Below are positions 35,901-50,900 of a stretch of DNA of 64,000 bases, piece after piece; position 1 is the first letter of the stretch; every line of letters begins with the position of its first letter. The translations under genes were made by a program, and so were the position numbers. The notes under the pieces are model-generated. The model was not told the origin of the DNA. It made no database searches and saw nothing but the letters and a program-made list of their open reading frames with translations. The stretch comes from Archegozetes longisetosus. Lineage: Eukaryota > Arthropoda > Arachnida > Sarcoptiformes > Trhypochthoniidae. Location of the stretch: assembly GCA_018873245.2 (NCBI GenBank), contig JAEMBT020000004.1:3768573-3832572 (forward strand), given 5' to 3'.

Positions 35901-38900
35901 CTTGAAATGATAGTGTGTAACTCGTGAGCTAACATTGTAATGAATAATGTAATAAGTAGTTCAGTACTTGAATTGGGTTAAAATGTTTAAGTTTTCAGTT
36001 GCTTTTTATTGTTGTAGATCGCATCCAAAAGGTAGACTATGATGTGCAGATCAATGATTAAAGTTTAGGTCGCATATTAAAGGTAAAGCTAGAAAATAGA
36101 TTGCACACTCAAGGAATGCTGAGATTATTTGCTTGAAATTACAACTTTATTAAAGTTTTATCCATACTTTAGATAATAGTATCCTTTACCTTAACTTTTT
36201 ATGTGAAACTTTACCTAGAAATGTATAGTATAGAAAACTAAGCAGTATATATGAAAAGTTAATGTTAAGAAAACTATTGTCCAAAGTATGTGTAAAAGTT
36301 TAGTAGATCTAAAGTTGTAATTACAAGCAAAATATCTCAAATAAGAAAAGACAAAATTCATAAAAGACGAAACTAATCATAAGTCAAAGTAAGAAATGTT
36401 GAAAGTGCATTATCTCAGTTTTGTATGAATTGTTTCATTAAATAATTGTTTTCTTATGAATAATTAAGTTTTAACAGGAACTATAACTTAGTAATATATG
36501 ATTATGTGTACAGTTACATTTTTTCAGTTTTGACTTTATATATATTATGTTATTTTGTGTTTTATTTTGTCTACTATGCTATCAGCAAAAAGAATAAAAG
36601 TTAAACCTGGTGCTAAAAATTAAGGAATCTCTCAGTAATAAGTCAATAGTCAATAGTAAGTCAAACATTGATAAATATGAATAAAGTTTTGAAATTAAAA
36701 CTATTGAGTCAACTTTACAGTATATAAATTGGATTAGCAATCCCTTAGGAAAATTGCGTTTGTAAGTAAATTATCATTTTGTTGATAGACATTTTTGAAT
36801 AAAGCTTCATACTGGGTATTCTCTATAAAGATGTCTCAAGAGTACAGTCAGACCGGGTATGTGTTGGTCCTTTATTTACTTAATTGTTTGTTTTCTCTTA
36901 TCATTTCTGATCAAATTTTATTAAAGTTTATTTGCAAAAGAAAACTACAGATTATGATTAAGGTTTTAACTTTAATACTTAGTGTGACCCCCATTAGCTT
37001 CAATAATACTTTGTAATCTGTGAGGAATTGAATTGACTAAGTTTTCGCATAACGTTTCGTTATAGTCGCGAATTTCATTCCAAGCATCTGCTATTGATAA
37101 CCATAACTCCTCTTCATCCGCATAAATTCCATCATTTGCTACTCTAACTTTTTGTATACCCCAAACATTTTCAATAGGGTTTACGTTAAAAGATTTTGCT
37201 GGAGTCCTAATAAGTTGACCGGGAAAAAAGTGATCATCAAACCATTGCCTCACAATTCTTGAGCGATGAACAGGACTGTTGTCCTGATAATAAAAAAATT
37301 CTTCTAAATTAAATTCCTCCTCAATATATGGCAATACAATATCGTTTAGTATATTAATATAATTATCCCCATCAAATCTACCGTCTATTCTTACTAAAGG
37401 TCCTAAACCTCTACTTGACATTATCCCAAAAACAGAGACAGACCTTCGCCCAGATTGAGCTTTTGGCACAATATATTGATTTTGAAATGCCGTTCCTATT
37501 GGTCTCCAAATAATTGTTTTCACGGCGTGTCCGGTCTGAAAAGTAGCTTCATCTACAAAAACTGCTCTTTCCCACTGATTAAAGTTAGCAAACTCTTGAG
37601 CAAATTGCAATCTGTATGCCCGATGACCAACACTTAATGCCTCTTTTATTCGAGCTATTCTTGAATATAAACCCTATTCGTTAAGTCTCTTCGAAATATA
37701 ATCTAATGATAAATCAATATTTAACTGATCTTTAATCTCAGCTCTAGTTATTCGCGGATTTTCTATTGCTGCTAATCGAATTGCATAGTCCTGTTCTGGT
37801 GTTTTTCTTGGACGACCAGATTTTGGTAATGTTTTAAACATACCAGTTGTATAGAACCTATTTAACCATCGCTTAACAGTTTTAACGTCACGATTGATCT
37901 CATTTGCAATTTGTTGATTTGTGAGACCCCTTCCATGATTCAATAATATCAAATTCCTTTCAATTTCATGAATAGGTTGGCCTCGCCTCCACTTTATATT
38001 GTTTAGAAATTCCATTTTAAATAAATTACTTAAATAAAACAATAATATAACACACTGACCAAAACAAAATTATGCCTATTAATGACTTTAATGTGTAAAA
38101 TGAGTTTAAAGTCAAGAGTAGTTAAGAAATAATTAGTCATTTTCTAATTTTCTTATGTTCAACTTTTGAAAAGCAAACAAAATTTTATTTATCAGATATG
38201 ATTCAAAAATTGTTTTTGTTGATAACCAAGACATACCCGGTCTGACTGTACATCAATACTTTTTTCTCGAGTCGTTTTGATAAAATGTTATGAATAGTAA
38301 TGTGAATGATTGAGTCTGATTTGGAACTTTTTATAGATTAAGCTTACGCACGAATCAAATAAACACTTAAAAATGGTGTATAAAACAGATGAAAGGGTGA
38401 ATGTGTTTTGAAAACTAAATCTCACAGAGCCGTTTGTGAGCAATTTTTTTAGAGAATTTAAACAAATGAAATTGAAAAAAACGACTCCTGAGATGCTCAT
38501 AAATACATTCAATAATATAATCAAACCAGTTAAGGCCTGTTTGGAATGCGAAAGAAAACATTTTTAACATTTAGTTGAATCAATTTTTTCTTTTAAACAC
38601 TTTTTTTATCATTCACACGAATAGTATGAATAATAGTTGAAATTAACATTTCTAAAGTTTACTAATTAGTCAATGGAGATATCGTGTTCTTAAAAGTGAT
38701 TGACTTAAACCATTTCTGCAAGTCTTAGAGATACTTTTATAGTGAACACCCGATGTTAACTTTGGTTCAAATTAAATTTTAACATTATTACTACAGAATT
38801 GATAGTGCTCCTAAGCTTGAGTAAATAGCTCAAGCGACGATAAACCTGTAAGTTGAAGTAAATTGAAAATGGTAACTCGTCAGGAATCTTAATATTTTCT

Positions 38901-41900
38901 AGAACGCTAAATATTATCAAATGAGAGATAATAAAGCTATCGAAACTTTAATAGTGTTACATGAATGTTCTGAAATATAGCTCCCAAAAGACTTATTTTT
39001 CCATATATTCTCTCCCATAAGAACATAATCATATGAACTTTTCTAAAAAATCATTTTATTTAAGCTTTTCTTACGCTAAATGTGGAAATATAGTAAAATA
39101 TATAAGTACTAACAAGTAATGAATTGAGTATTACAGAAATCTCTTCATTCTCACAAAAGAACACATGTTTGTTCGTAAAGAATACTTTGAAAACTAAGTA
39201 TCTGTGAGCACTCACCAAATCGCAATCACATAATTACTTGCAATTAGATTACCGTCAAGGCTCTGTGGTCCATTTGACTACCAATAGTGATGCCATAATG
39301 AGAAACATATTGTCAACAGACTTTAAGACATTGAACGCATACAACTAGTTGTCTTTTTTCCTCAAGGGTTTTCTATTAATGAATCTGATAAAAAGTTTTC
39401 CTCCTATTTTTTGATCGTTATAATTAAATTAGAGGTAAAACATAAGACTGCTTTTAATGTATTCGTTCACAACTATGTTAATGAGATGGAATAAAAATGA
39501 TAGGATTCTGAAAAAAATGTTAGTCTACCACTTGAGTCTAAATGATGCGTTATTTTCTTGATTTATCAGAGTAGTTATCGTTTACTTACTTAAATGAATT
39601 CATCTTTTCTTCAAGCTCCTGTATTTCGAGTTTGATATGATTCGTAAATTGAATTAGAAAATTATTTAGTTTGTTAAAAAGTTAAATAAATTAGAGTTTC
39701 ATTATATTCTGATAACTTTTATTGTGCTCACATATTTTCACTTTCATGACGATCAAATTTAGCAAAAAGTAGATTATGTTAAATCATTAGGAATTAGCTT
39801 TGGCTAGCCTTCCAGTGGAATACTGCGGGGTGAGCACAAACAGGCAATTAATGGTTCAATGGAGTCATGGCAACAATTTAGTTGGCTTTCGGTTCACTCA
39901 TTCTGATCTTATTTTCTAATATTTGGATTAAAGCTTAATAAGAGTTGTCTTGCTGTGCATCAATTTATAAAATTTGTGCTTCAAATAATCAATCAAACTT
40001 TTGCTTCACTATTTTTGTTCCACTTTTGGCGTTTTAGTTTTCTTCTTCCAAAATAAGTGAAAATATCTTATTTCATCTGATTCTCGATTGTATTTGATTT
40101 TATCTTTTAGTTACTTTGATTATCTTTAAGTCTGAAATTCTGGTTTTCTAGTTCAGAACTTTTCTCCTAAAATCCTCTACTATTGAAATTTTGGATTAAC
40201 TAGATTACTAATTATTCTGACAGACAAGTAAATCCACAACTTTGGCTTATTTCATGATATAATTCAGAATTGCAAAAAATGTATGCTCATAGAGATTTAC
40301 CATGCATTAGGTAGTCTTAAGTATATTCTGAGTTGTTTTATTATTGAAACAAATTTTATACTTCAAGCTATTTTGTATTAACTAAACGAATTAAGAATCG
40401 ATCGATAAAATCTAGTAATTAATTTCATTAATAACGAGGCAAAAATGTGCTTCAACAGTTATAATAATTAGATACATTTGATTATAAAATTCTATAAAAA
40501 TGACTCTCACTTCAGAAGATTGAATAACGTAGTTGTCTATAGAGAAATTTAAATTTGTCTTGTTTATAGAGCAAGAAGAGCCAATCTTTTGCATCTCTAT
40601 TAATGCTTGTTTACTACTGCAAATTGTGCTCTGACTTGCTAGTAGTAAAATCCTTGGATACAATAACAAAAAATCTAAAGCATGAAAAGAAGTCATGCTT
40701 CAAATTCAAATTTGAAAACTTCGAAAGTTGTATTTGTGAAGATTAAAACTCTTCCGAAACCTAGATTATATCGATCAAAGCTGTAAAGTTTATAGAATGT
40801 TTTCTATTGTTTTCATAATAATGGATTTTTTTAAAACGACAATACATAGAAAATGTTAACACATATCACAATGGTCTTCATAGATTCATTGTTTTAAACT
40901 TTCAATTTTATAGACAACGTCAAAGTTTACGCCAATCCGATTCGAATGCAGACAGAATCTGGCGTATAGAAAGCTTTGATATATTCAATCAAAATAATTT
41001 CAACAGACCTTTTATCATTAAATTGAAAATTTTTCTATATTTATACTAAAACCCTAGATTCGCCTTGCTTTCTTAATGATACACAGTTAATTATCATGTC
41101 TCAGGCAACGCTGTAGTCAGGATTTTTGTTAGGAGAGGGACTAAATGTCTGAAATGAGATGCTGAGATTTATTGAGGCAAATGCTAACTCATATTCAACT
41201 ATCTGTTATTTTGACATCAAACCTTTAATAAATGTTCAGAAATAAGCAATCGATTGATTCGTCAAACGCAGCTACAAATATAGATGTATATAAGCTAACT
41301 TCAAGCTTAAGTTGTCATTGAATTAGAGCATAGAATTCACAAAATTTTCAGTTCCAATCCCATCGAGATTTAAAATATGAAACCCAATCGCACGACTTTG
41401 ATTTTTCGATTTAAATACGAAAAGTATGGGATAAGAACATGTTTTGACTATTTCCATGGAATTTATTTACATGATGTGAAAGGTGTTTGCGTTAATTCTT
41501 TATCTAAAGTATTTTAAGACTAAACTCGCTCGAGTCTCTCACCTGAAAATGTTGATAAATTGCTTTTTATAAAAAGCCAACTTAAAAATAAATATCAATA
41601 AACATTGCAAACTAATTTTTATTCGAAAAAATTATTCTAATTATTTCCATCTCAATCAATCTCACCAGTCAAGATTTCAATCTCAATCCCATCCCAATCA
41701 CATTCCCATTTCCATCACTAATGGGATTGGAATTCAAATTCTATACTCTACTTTAGACTGTGTTGCGCTTCAAGCTTAGCTCAGTTTAAGCTCAAGAAAT
41801 GATTTCGTTTTATCAAAGTATTAGAATGCAAAAGTCGTGTCAATCAAATGTTAATATTAAATACAGAAAATTTAATACATTTATGAGTCGTAAAATATCA

Positions 41901-44900
41901 CATCTGAATAAGATATAATTCAATGCAATTCTAATTATCTGTTTATCACACATAGAGATAAGGACTTTTGGTATTATTCATTTTGAAAATTCGGCGGTTA
42001 AAATCAGTTATATCAACTTATTTAGAAATTCGGTTATTTTCGGTGTCAGATAAAGTTTTTAAAAGTTTACATCAAAATTCGGTTTACTCAGTTTGAAAAT
42101 TAATAATTAAGAATATCTTCTACGTCACCATTGAAATACATAATCATTTCCATTGAAAGTTCTCACCATTCATTTTACATCTTTTAGGATTTAATGAGTG
42201 AATAAATAAAGTTAATGAACAGACTCTATGAACAAAATCTTTACAAGTAATGGTCATGATAAGGATAAACTTAGAATCTGTTTTCTTGTTTTTAATTTAT
42301 AATACCTGTGCTAATGAAACCTATATTACTGGTTAGTTCAGATTTTTAAGTTTCATTATTGTTTATCCCATTTAAGCTTACTTGATCCCTAAGAAATATT
42401 CGGTTAATTTCGATATGTGATCGAAAGCTTTGATAAGATTTCGGCAGTTGAAATCAGTTAAAATCGGTTTCAAACCGATAATCATTATCTTAATCACACA
42501 TTATCAGTCTTTCAATGAAATAATATTTAGGAAATTCATTATTCTTAAAAACCGGAGCTATTGTTGCAAAGAAGAGAAGTATGTTATCTAATAGTTCAAT
42601 ACAAAGTTTGGTGTTTGAGTACTCTTTTATAGTGTTTTTGATCAAAATGAACCTATTTAACATGTAATACTTGTGTTATTTAAAATAAATGCACATTCGA
42701 ATTGAGATTCGTATAATTCGATAATTTCCATGATAGGCTCAGAGGTGCAGCTCATGCTTCAGCTCTGAGCTTATAAGTGTAGTCACAGCTCAACTCAGGC
42801 TAGTTTCGGGTTGCTGGACTTGAAACTCAAGTTTCAAACTCACGAGGGAGTTCGGGACTATGTAATAACCGATTTCAAAAATATTTTTATGGCGTAAATA
42901 ACATGTCATATGGTGTCCGAAAATGCATATAAAAAAGGCTGACCGCTAGACACTTACGAGTTATGACCACTCAAAAAGTGATTTTATATGGCTTATTACT
43001 ATTGATTTCTATGTATTTTGCCCATCAAAACGTACTCTAATTCAGTCAAATTACTCAATGAATGGCAATAATATTGTTAATAAAGAAAAACTTCAAATCA
43101 TTTTGAACAAAAAAAAGATAATCTGAAATTTCATATTTAGAAGTAAGTTCTATATATCGATAGTTCTAATTTTTCGTATCTAGCATATCTTTTAAATTCA
43201 ATGGATTTCTAAAGAAATTTTTAGAGATATGGTAAATATGAAAATCTAGAACTATTGATATATAGAAACTTACTTTTAAGTATAAAACTTCAGATTATTC
43301 TTTTTTGTTCAAAATCGCTTGAACTTTTTCCTTATTAACGATATAATTGCCATTCATTGAGTAATTTGACTGAATTAGAGCACATATATGATAGGCAAGA
43401 TACATGGGAATCAATAGTAATAAGCCATAGGAAATCACTTTTTGAGTGGTCATAACTTATAAGTGTCTAGCGGTCAGCCTTTTTTATATGCCTTTTCGGA
43501 CATCATATGACATGTTATTTATGCCATAAAAATATTTTTGAAATCGGTTATTACATAGTCCCGAACTTCCCTCGTCAGATTTCTAAGCAAATGTGAGTTT
43601 ATAATTCCAGTTTTTTGTAATACAGTAAAACTCATTTGTAACGAATTTTGCTATAACGAGTTCCCGCTTATAAATGACCATATTGTTGGAATAGAACACA
43701 AACCGCAGATTCCTTTGTAAAACTATCGTTTATAACGAACTCGCTTACAGCGAAACCTGCTTTTAATGAACTCAGTCTCAAAACTCGGTAGCATAAAAGT
43801 ATACTTTTATAACGAATTCGTTTAAAATACGATAACGATTTTGCAAAATATGATCAAAAGTTCATTGTTTTAGTGTTTTCTCTGTTAATGTATGACAAAG
43901 AGTTTTTCATTAATCACTGGTTGCATTCGATGATAATATTGTTTGTCGACAAGATCTAACTGAAGACAGAAATATTGAAATAGTGAGACCCCTTCCTAAA
44001 GCTAATAATGATTCGAGCAATACGGACATAGATGAAACTCAAGTCGAAGTTATAAGTCTAGATAAAAGTTTTAAAATCTCAAATTATGAAGCATTGAGTG
44101 GTGTATTTGAATTAAAATTATGTTTAGGGTCATGAGAAGGGGTCTACAATAGCTATTACGATCTACTCGATAAGTCTGAGAATCTTATTCTTAAAAACAA
44201 GTAATCACTCGAACAATCGCTTATTACTAGCTATTTTGCAAAAAAATAAATAATTAAATCAGATTTCAATTTGAATACTTTACACTTCTTCTAGTTTAAT
44301 GAAGATTTTAATTAAGATTTCGAATACATATCTCAATGGCAGATTCATAACGAGTCTCGGTTTCAACGAACGCTTTTTGTAGCACCGACCTGTTCGTTTT
44401 AAACGAGTTTTACTGTATTTTGTTTCAGTACAGAATCGCACTTAAGTTTTTGAAAAAACCTATGAGGCGATGTAGCCCCTTATCCCTTTTATCGGCAACG
44501 GTTGTATCATCATGTAATTCTGGCTCTAAACGATTTTATTTGCATTCATATTCTTCCACAGGTTTAAATGACAACTTTCAAGAGAATAATAGCCCTTAAC
44601 AGGCATTTCAAAATGTAATTTTAGTGACAATTGAGTCAATTAGAAGTTTCTCACTCAGCTCGATACTTTCTAGTAAAACATGAGAAAATTTGAATTAAAA
44701 TTAAGTCGAACAAATCAAACCTTTAAGTTATGAATTTTGTTCTTAATAGCAAATAGGTACGTTTATTCTGATGAAAAAAATTATGATTCGTCAATAAATA
44801 ATCAAGAGGAGAATAAAATTAGTCAGAGAAAAAATAAAAATTATTCAGAGAAAAGCATTCAGCAACCAATTTTCAGAATTTCAATTAATGTCTGAACTTT

Positions 44901-47900
44901 TAACAATCTTCATTGTATGTTTAAATTGGTTTTATTACTACGCTTTCGAATTGGTTAAATTAAAGGTATTATCAAATTGTGAAATTGTTCGAAGATTATG
45001 GCCAAAATTTATTTAGTTGGTGAGCTTGAATTTATTTGGATGATATTAGGCTTTAGTGTATCTTATAAAAAGTATCTGAAGCTTAAGTATAAAGAATATA
45101 AGTTGATCACAATTAAGTCAGAGTTTACTTCTTACTTAAATCTAAAAGAGTTGACTTCTCAACCGAAAAGATCTTCCTTTAACACAGAAATGTCCACTTT
45201 TACTCATTAGAAAGCAGCAACGCAAGGCATACTCTCAATCAGTGCTCGCACATTCCATGTTTAATCGGTTTTCCAATGATAGCGTTGCACAAGATAAAGC
45301 GAATAGCTTATAAATACTTCTTTGACTAGAACTGCATGTCTTCCAAGATTGTAATTAAGACTTTTGTTGCTTTGAATAGGATTCCCAATATTCTATTCTT
45401 AGTGACCAGCCAGATGTGCATCCAATTTATTTTCAAATGATATCCTAAAAGTTTCATAATTCATAAGACTTCATGTATTAATCAAAATAATAGTTACAAT
45501 TATGCTTTGTGACCCTCTGATAACGCTCCTTACACAATTTAGTTAATACAACAGAATTAGCTGCAACTAATAATATAAATGATTAGTTCTGTTTGAGTTG
45601 CTAATGCAATACATGTCATGTGCATAATAGAATACAGTAAAATCTATTGTACGAGCTGTACAATTACTAAAATTAGAAACTGAGAGCTCAAGGTAATGCA
45701 GTCTTTCCTATAGAACACGTCTCATTAGTCAACTGCACATCATATTGAACCAATTAATAAAGTTCCAGATTGATTGATAAAAGCGGACTAATGTGTAATC
45801 AAATCTTAAAGTTTACTAAAATAAAAACGCTCACGAGCTACACATGAAAGTATATATTTTAAACTCTGTTTCTAATTCCAGTAATTGTATTTGAATGATT
45901 ATGCTTTCCCATCAAGTTTTTTCAACTTGAGAAAAGTCTATTAAAGTTGTATAAAAGGTTCTTATGTCATGAATTAATACTTATGTTTGAGATAGAATAT
46001 ATACTCGAATAAAAATAGCATTCATCTTTTAAAATAAGCCCAACAGAGTGATTAAGATTCGCATATTTTCTGTGCTTTATCTGTGAATAATTGAGCCAAA
46101 TTAAAATGTCCATAAATGAAACGTTTTATTAATATAATTCAAGTGGTTCAAGTAACAGCAGATTTTTATTAATTTAAAAAATTATGTTTATTATGAATTT
46201 ACATTTGTTGTTATAAACTTGATGCATTATTGAAAGAACAAATATGTTTTAGGATATAATGATATCGGATTTTAATTTGCATAGATTGTTTTATTTATTT
46301 TGCTGTTAATCGAAATGTAAATTCACAAATATTTTAAATGAATGAACGTTAATTAGCTCTAATTGCATTGAAGTTTTAAAATTTCAAATGAGTGAATAAG
46401 TGTTTTTCCTCAGATTCATATCATTTGTAAATACTCAAGAGTTATACAACATTAACAACAAATAGCAAAAAAGTTTGAGCTGTGGTTTTTCGACAGTTTT
46501 TAGATGTCCTACGTCAAGTCTCATTAAAAAATTGATGACCGTTGATCTATATAACAACGAGCTAAAATGAGCTGAAATCTATGTTCTCAGATTGAAATAT
46601 TCAATAATCAAAAACGATTTGAATTTATATCGGTTTATATAAAATCATCTACTTTCTCGAGGTATACAGCTATCCTCAATTGTCATTGTTAGAGTAGCTT
46701 CAAGCTTTCAAAATATAGTTCAAAATTTATTCTCAAGAAACTTATTAAACAAAAGTGAATGGCTTTTTAAACTTATGAAATCGGGCGTTCTATACAACTG
46801 ATCTTGAATTTCAATAAGAATCTTGTTTGAAAAAGTCTTGTTTATATTTTCTTTTACCTATCACAAGTGATTTGAAAATTCTTAGAAAATCCTTTCTTGG
46901 TTATAACAAGGACATATAATCCATCGGAATAGGAAAAAACTTTAAAAAGGAGAAACTAGTAGTTTTGTGATGAAACTAACTCACTTGAAAAATTTAGATT
47001 CAAAGATAAGAATTTACTATCACTATAAGTAAGAATCATATATTAAAAGTGATCTCATATCTGATATTTCTCGTCTGTAGATGCACATAAGCTAGCTTAT
47101 AGCTCAATTCAGTCCATCTGTCAGCTTGTAAACTCGAGCTTGAAGCTCAGCTAAATGACTAGTATTGCAGCTCGAGCTTCAAGGGCAGCTTAATAAAGCC
47201 GAGCAACAGAGTTTTAAAGCAATCGTTCAGAGTTGATCCCAATATAGCTGATACCACTTTTAAACTTTACTATTTTTTCTAAATCGGTTTTATTGAATTT
47301 TCTGTTGAGATTTATTCTATTTAGCCTTCGTGATTTTATGGTGTGTATTATATTGAATTCTTGACTTATATTTATGTCCATCAAGCTCATACAGTAAGTA
47401 CAGCTCAGAAGCGTAGCTCATACTATAGTACTTGAGATACTCAGCTCTTCAAACTCGGACCTTTAAGACTATGTGTATTTATATTCTCATCATTTATTTT
47501 GAATACAATAATTCATGTTAAAATTCAATACTTAAAGTTTTTCATGTGTCAGTTTTATCACTAAAATATAAAGTAAGCCAACTAAAGAAGTTCACAATTC
47601 TTATCATTCAATATTTACAAAAGCATTGATTGTTGTGTTGCAAAAGTTTTGAATCTCTCAAGAATTCCGAGAATAAAAATGTTTAGTTTCTTAATATCAA
47701 ACGAAAGTGTCGCGTTTCATATTATTGTGCTTTGTTATGATTGTATAAATTTGAAACTTGATATATTTAAGAATATCATTCAAAATTTTGAGATATTTTT
47801 GAAGATTTATAGTTATATATAGTACTTGTTTCCAATGAAATCAAATAGAAGTAAAGTATACTGCATAAAATAACTCAACGAATGTATAAAAATTAATATA

Positions 47901-50900
47901 AATATTTTATATATTCTATGACTGTGTTGAACAATCCTTTAGGGGTTCAATTAGCTTAAATGTATATTTAAATCTTAAACTTTTTGTTGTTTAAATAAAT
48001 TGATATATAACAAGAATGTATTGTTTGAATAGATACTTGTATATGAGTTTAAAATTTGTACTTCAATCAGCGTGTACAGCCAAAACATAATAGTCCTGGA
48101 CAACAAGAAAAACTCCATTGCTGTGTCATCACCCTGTGATGCGTATCAATTTGTTGCCAAATTCGATTTCTCATTTGCTTTGATTACTGTATTGAATATT
48201 CTATAAATTTATTAATATCTTCAGTATTATGATCTGATGGAAAGTACTTCAACACATTGCACCACTTCTGGTTGCTATCAATGATTATTAAGTTCTTAGG
48301 TGTATGATCAATAATCCCTTAACAATTATCATTCTTATTTGGAAAGGCAATTAATAACGAATATTCAAGAACAGCTGAGTAAAATGCTCAAAGATATATT
48401 GAATTACATGCGTTTTGAATAACTTTCATTTTAAAATATGCGATGTAATTGAATATTTCACTCGGTATTATAAAACGTACTTCTGGCACTTTTTTGTAGA
48501 ATTTTAACTACTAAGGATTAGATATTATGATTTTCATATATGAAGCGGGAACCTGAGAGCAACTTTGTCAAAACAGACACATTTACTTTTAGCTTCTACA
48601 ACGACCCCTAATCTTTGACCCTTATTGACTCCTATTGACTCCCATTGATCACCATTGATCTCTAAAAACTTGCACTAACTTTGAGTTTTGTATCTAAAAT
48701 TAAGAAATATACTACCTCTGTTCACTAATTTCCTCTATATAATCCATTGAACCTTTAACACCTACCACACCTGTAACACTTGTAGCCTACTTCTTTAGAT
48801 TTCACCACCACTAGTGCCATTAGCACCAGAACCATCAGCACTACCAGCACTATCATTGTCATCACTATTATCACGACATTGTCATTTTCTTTAAAATTTT
48901 ATAATATTTTTTATTTATTATTTACTTAATATTAATATTATTAATTGTTAATTATTATAATTAATAATATTAATAATATCAATATAAAATAAACAATAAA
49001 TAAAATAATAACAATATTATTATTATTACTTTACCTATTTCTAACCATGAATCTAATCTTCACATTTTAAATTTTAAAATATAAATATTTTTAAATAATT
49101 GATAACACGTATATTTGAATGTGGATACGATAAGGGGGCGATAAAAATGACTACATAAGGAGTCAATAGTTCATAATGAGTCAATGAGATCCCCGCTTCA
49201 TATATGATAACCAGATATTATAATTAGTTATCTATAAGCCAGATATAAACTATCACAAGTTACTTTAACATTATTTCTATGCCAATAACAAAAAAGCCTT
49301 TCGCTGAGTTTGCGCTATATTTTCTTTATTAAACCTCTTAAAAGTTTTCAATTTTTTCCCGCATGCATCAGGTCTGAAAAACTGTCACGTATGCAATTGA
49401 AAAAAATATATTATTTAATTTCAAACAACTTGAGAAGTGCTGAACGAAATGCATCCTTATACCAAATTTTGTCAAATCATAGAAAAGTTGATTGCAGTAG
49501 TCAGGCGTCTTAAAGCATTCATTTTCTTTTATTCTAGACACAATTTCTCAAAACTGAAAAGTTAACATCTATTATTTTATTTTTCATTAAAGATATAACG
49601 CAATCGTTCATCCGTTGGGTGAAATGTCAGCCGCCTCGGAATGGCTTCGCAACAACAAGTGGTTTTCTATATCATTGCTTTGGGTGGCGGGGGTTTGCAT
49701 AGGAAGCGCACAATTGATGTATTCTCGTGCAGTTCCTTTTGAATACGGTCAGCAAACTATGTATGATTGCCGTGAAATTTGGGACGACGAATGGGGCAGA
49801 ATTTATACTGTAGTCATATTTGTTGCTACTTTTGCGTTGCCCTTATTTATATTGATATTTGTTTATTCGACTATTGGTTACCATATATGGCGTCATGTCA
49901 TACCTGGAAATCCGGACAGACAACGAGATGCGACCCGTGGTAATCGTAAAGATAAGGTTTGTTTCATTCCTATCTTTGAATAATTTGATAAAATAAGATG
50001 AACAATTCTTTTTTTGTGAAACACTAAACATCTAGACAAAACCTTTATTGTATTTAAAATCTGTCTTCAAAAAACTATAGATTGTCGATAAAATTCGTGA
50101 ATTTAAATATCGTCTATGCAAGAAATTTTAGTTATCTATATTATATAACATAACTCTATGAAAATGATACATTCAAAAACACGTATCCCGGGAGAATAAC
50201 GTGTTACAAGTAAAAATAGTCACAATAATATGCACATTATAATCAGTTTATTGCTTGTTTCAATTGTGGCATAATGTATATCAAAGGAAAACTAAATTAA
50301 CGCACTGTAAAACTAGATTAGTGGACAAGAGCATAGGGACTATAGTCAGTACATTTCAGAAGGTTGGTTTAGATGGACGTGCAAGATACTTGTACAGCCT
50401 CTTTATTCACTTTTCTCAAGTATAAACGGATCCCGTTCTCGAGTTCGTTGAAGTTTTAGGCTCTACAGCCATTCTTACAGACCAGTGTGTCCAGTTGATC
50501 GAAGCAATCCTCGATCGAGCAGCACTGCGAAAGGTTGGTCGGATTGTTCCACTTGAGCACGGATTCAACGTTATTGTTAGTGAGGGTGTCTTTGGCGTAA
50601 TGAGCTCTGACATTATCAGGTCAGAACCAAAAAATTATCTTCCTGATGGTTTTTCTTGAGGAAAGGGATGGTGATCTTCGCTAAGCACTCTTTTATATAG
50701 ATTCCTTTGTTGACAGTGAGGCCTCCGCATTTGAACCAAGGTTTAGAAAGTTCCTTTTTGGAGATGGTCTGATAAAGTGTGATGTGCGACCCATATTTTT
50801 ATAAAGCTTATATTTAGCTTCTGGTTGTATTAAAGACGTATCCGAAAGATAGTAAATATTATTGTTTATACTGTTAGAATTGCTTAGCCTGGAGTATTCC

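Larger units (their letters stand above)
33335..49592 (+). other. Intron 1 of the GPCR gene (16.3 kb)
   Basis: It begins GTAAGT after the CG of the Arg codon and ends TTCATTAAAG before A-TAT-AAC, restoring DRYNAIVHP. It holds the fold-back at 35.5-36.6 kb, the Tc1 element, the palindrome at 42.8 kb, the pogo derivative and the MULE-like element. At 41340-41710 CAATCCCAT-type motifs repeat in both orientations, and near 42000-42480 ATTCGGTT motifs repeat; these are probable further MITE remains. At 47090-47460 lies a GCTCA/GAGCTCGAGC-rich tract. Between these I see nothing else; the frames inside (for example 33606-33851, 40412-40696) look like chance. Confidence 0.85.

Noticed and set aside
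40412..40696. 94-residue minus-strand frame with hydrophobic start
   Set aside because: Lies antisense in intron 1, AT-driven composition, no recognisable domain, splice or poly(A) context.
49843..50031. Minus-strand frame over GPCR exon 2
   Set aside because: Antisense shadow of a well-supported coding exon.
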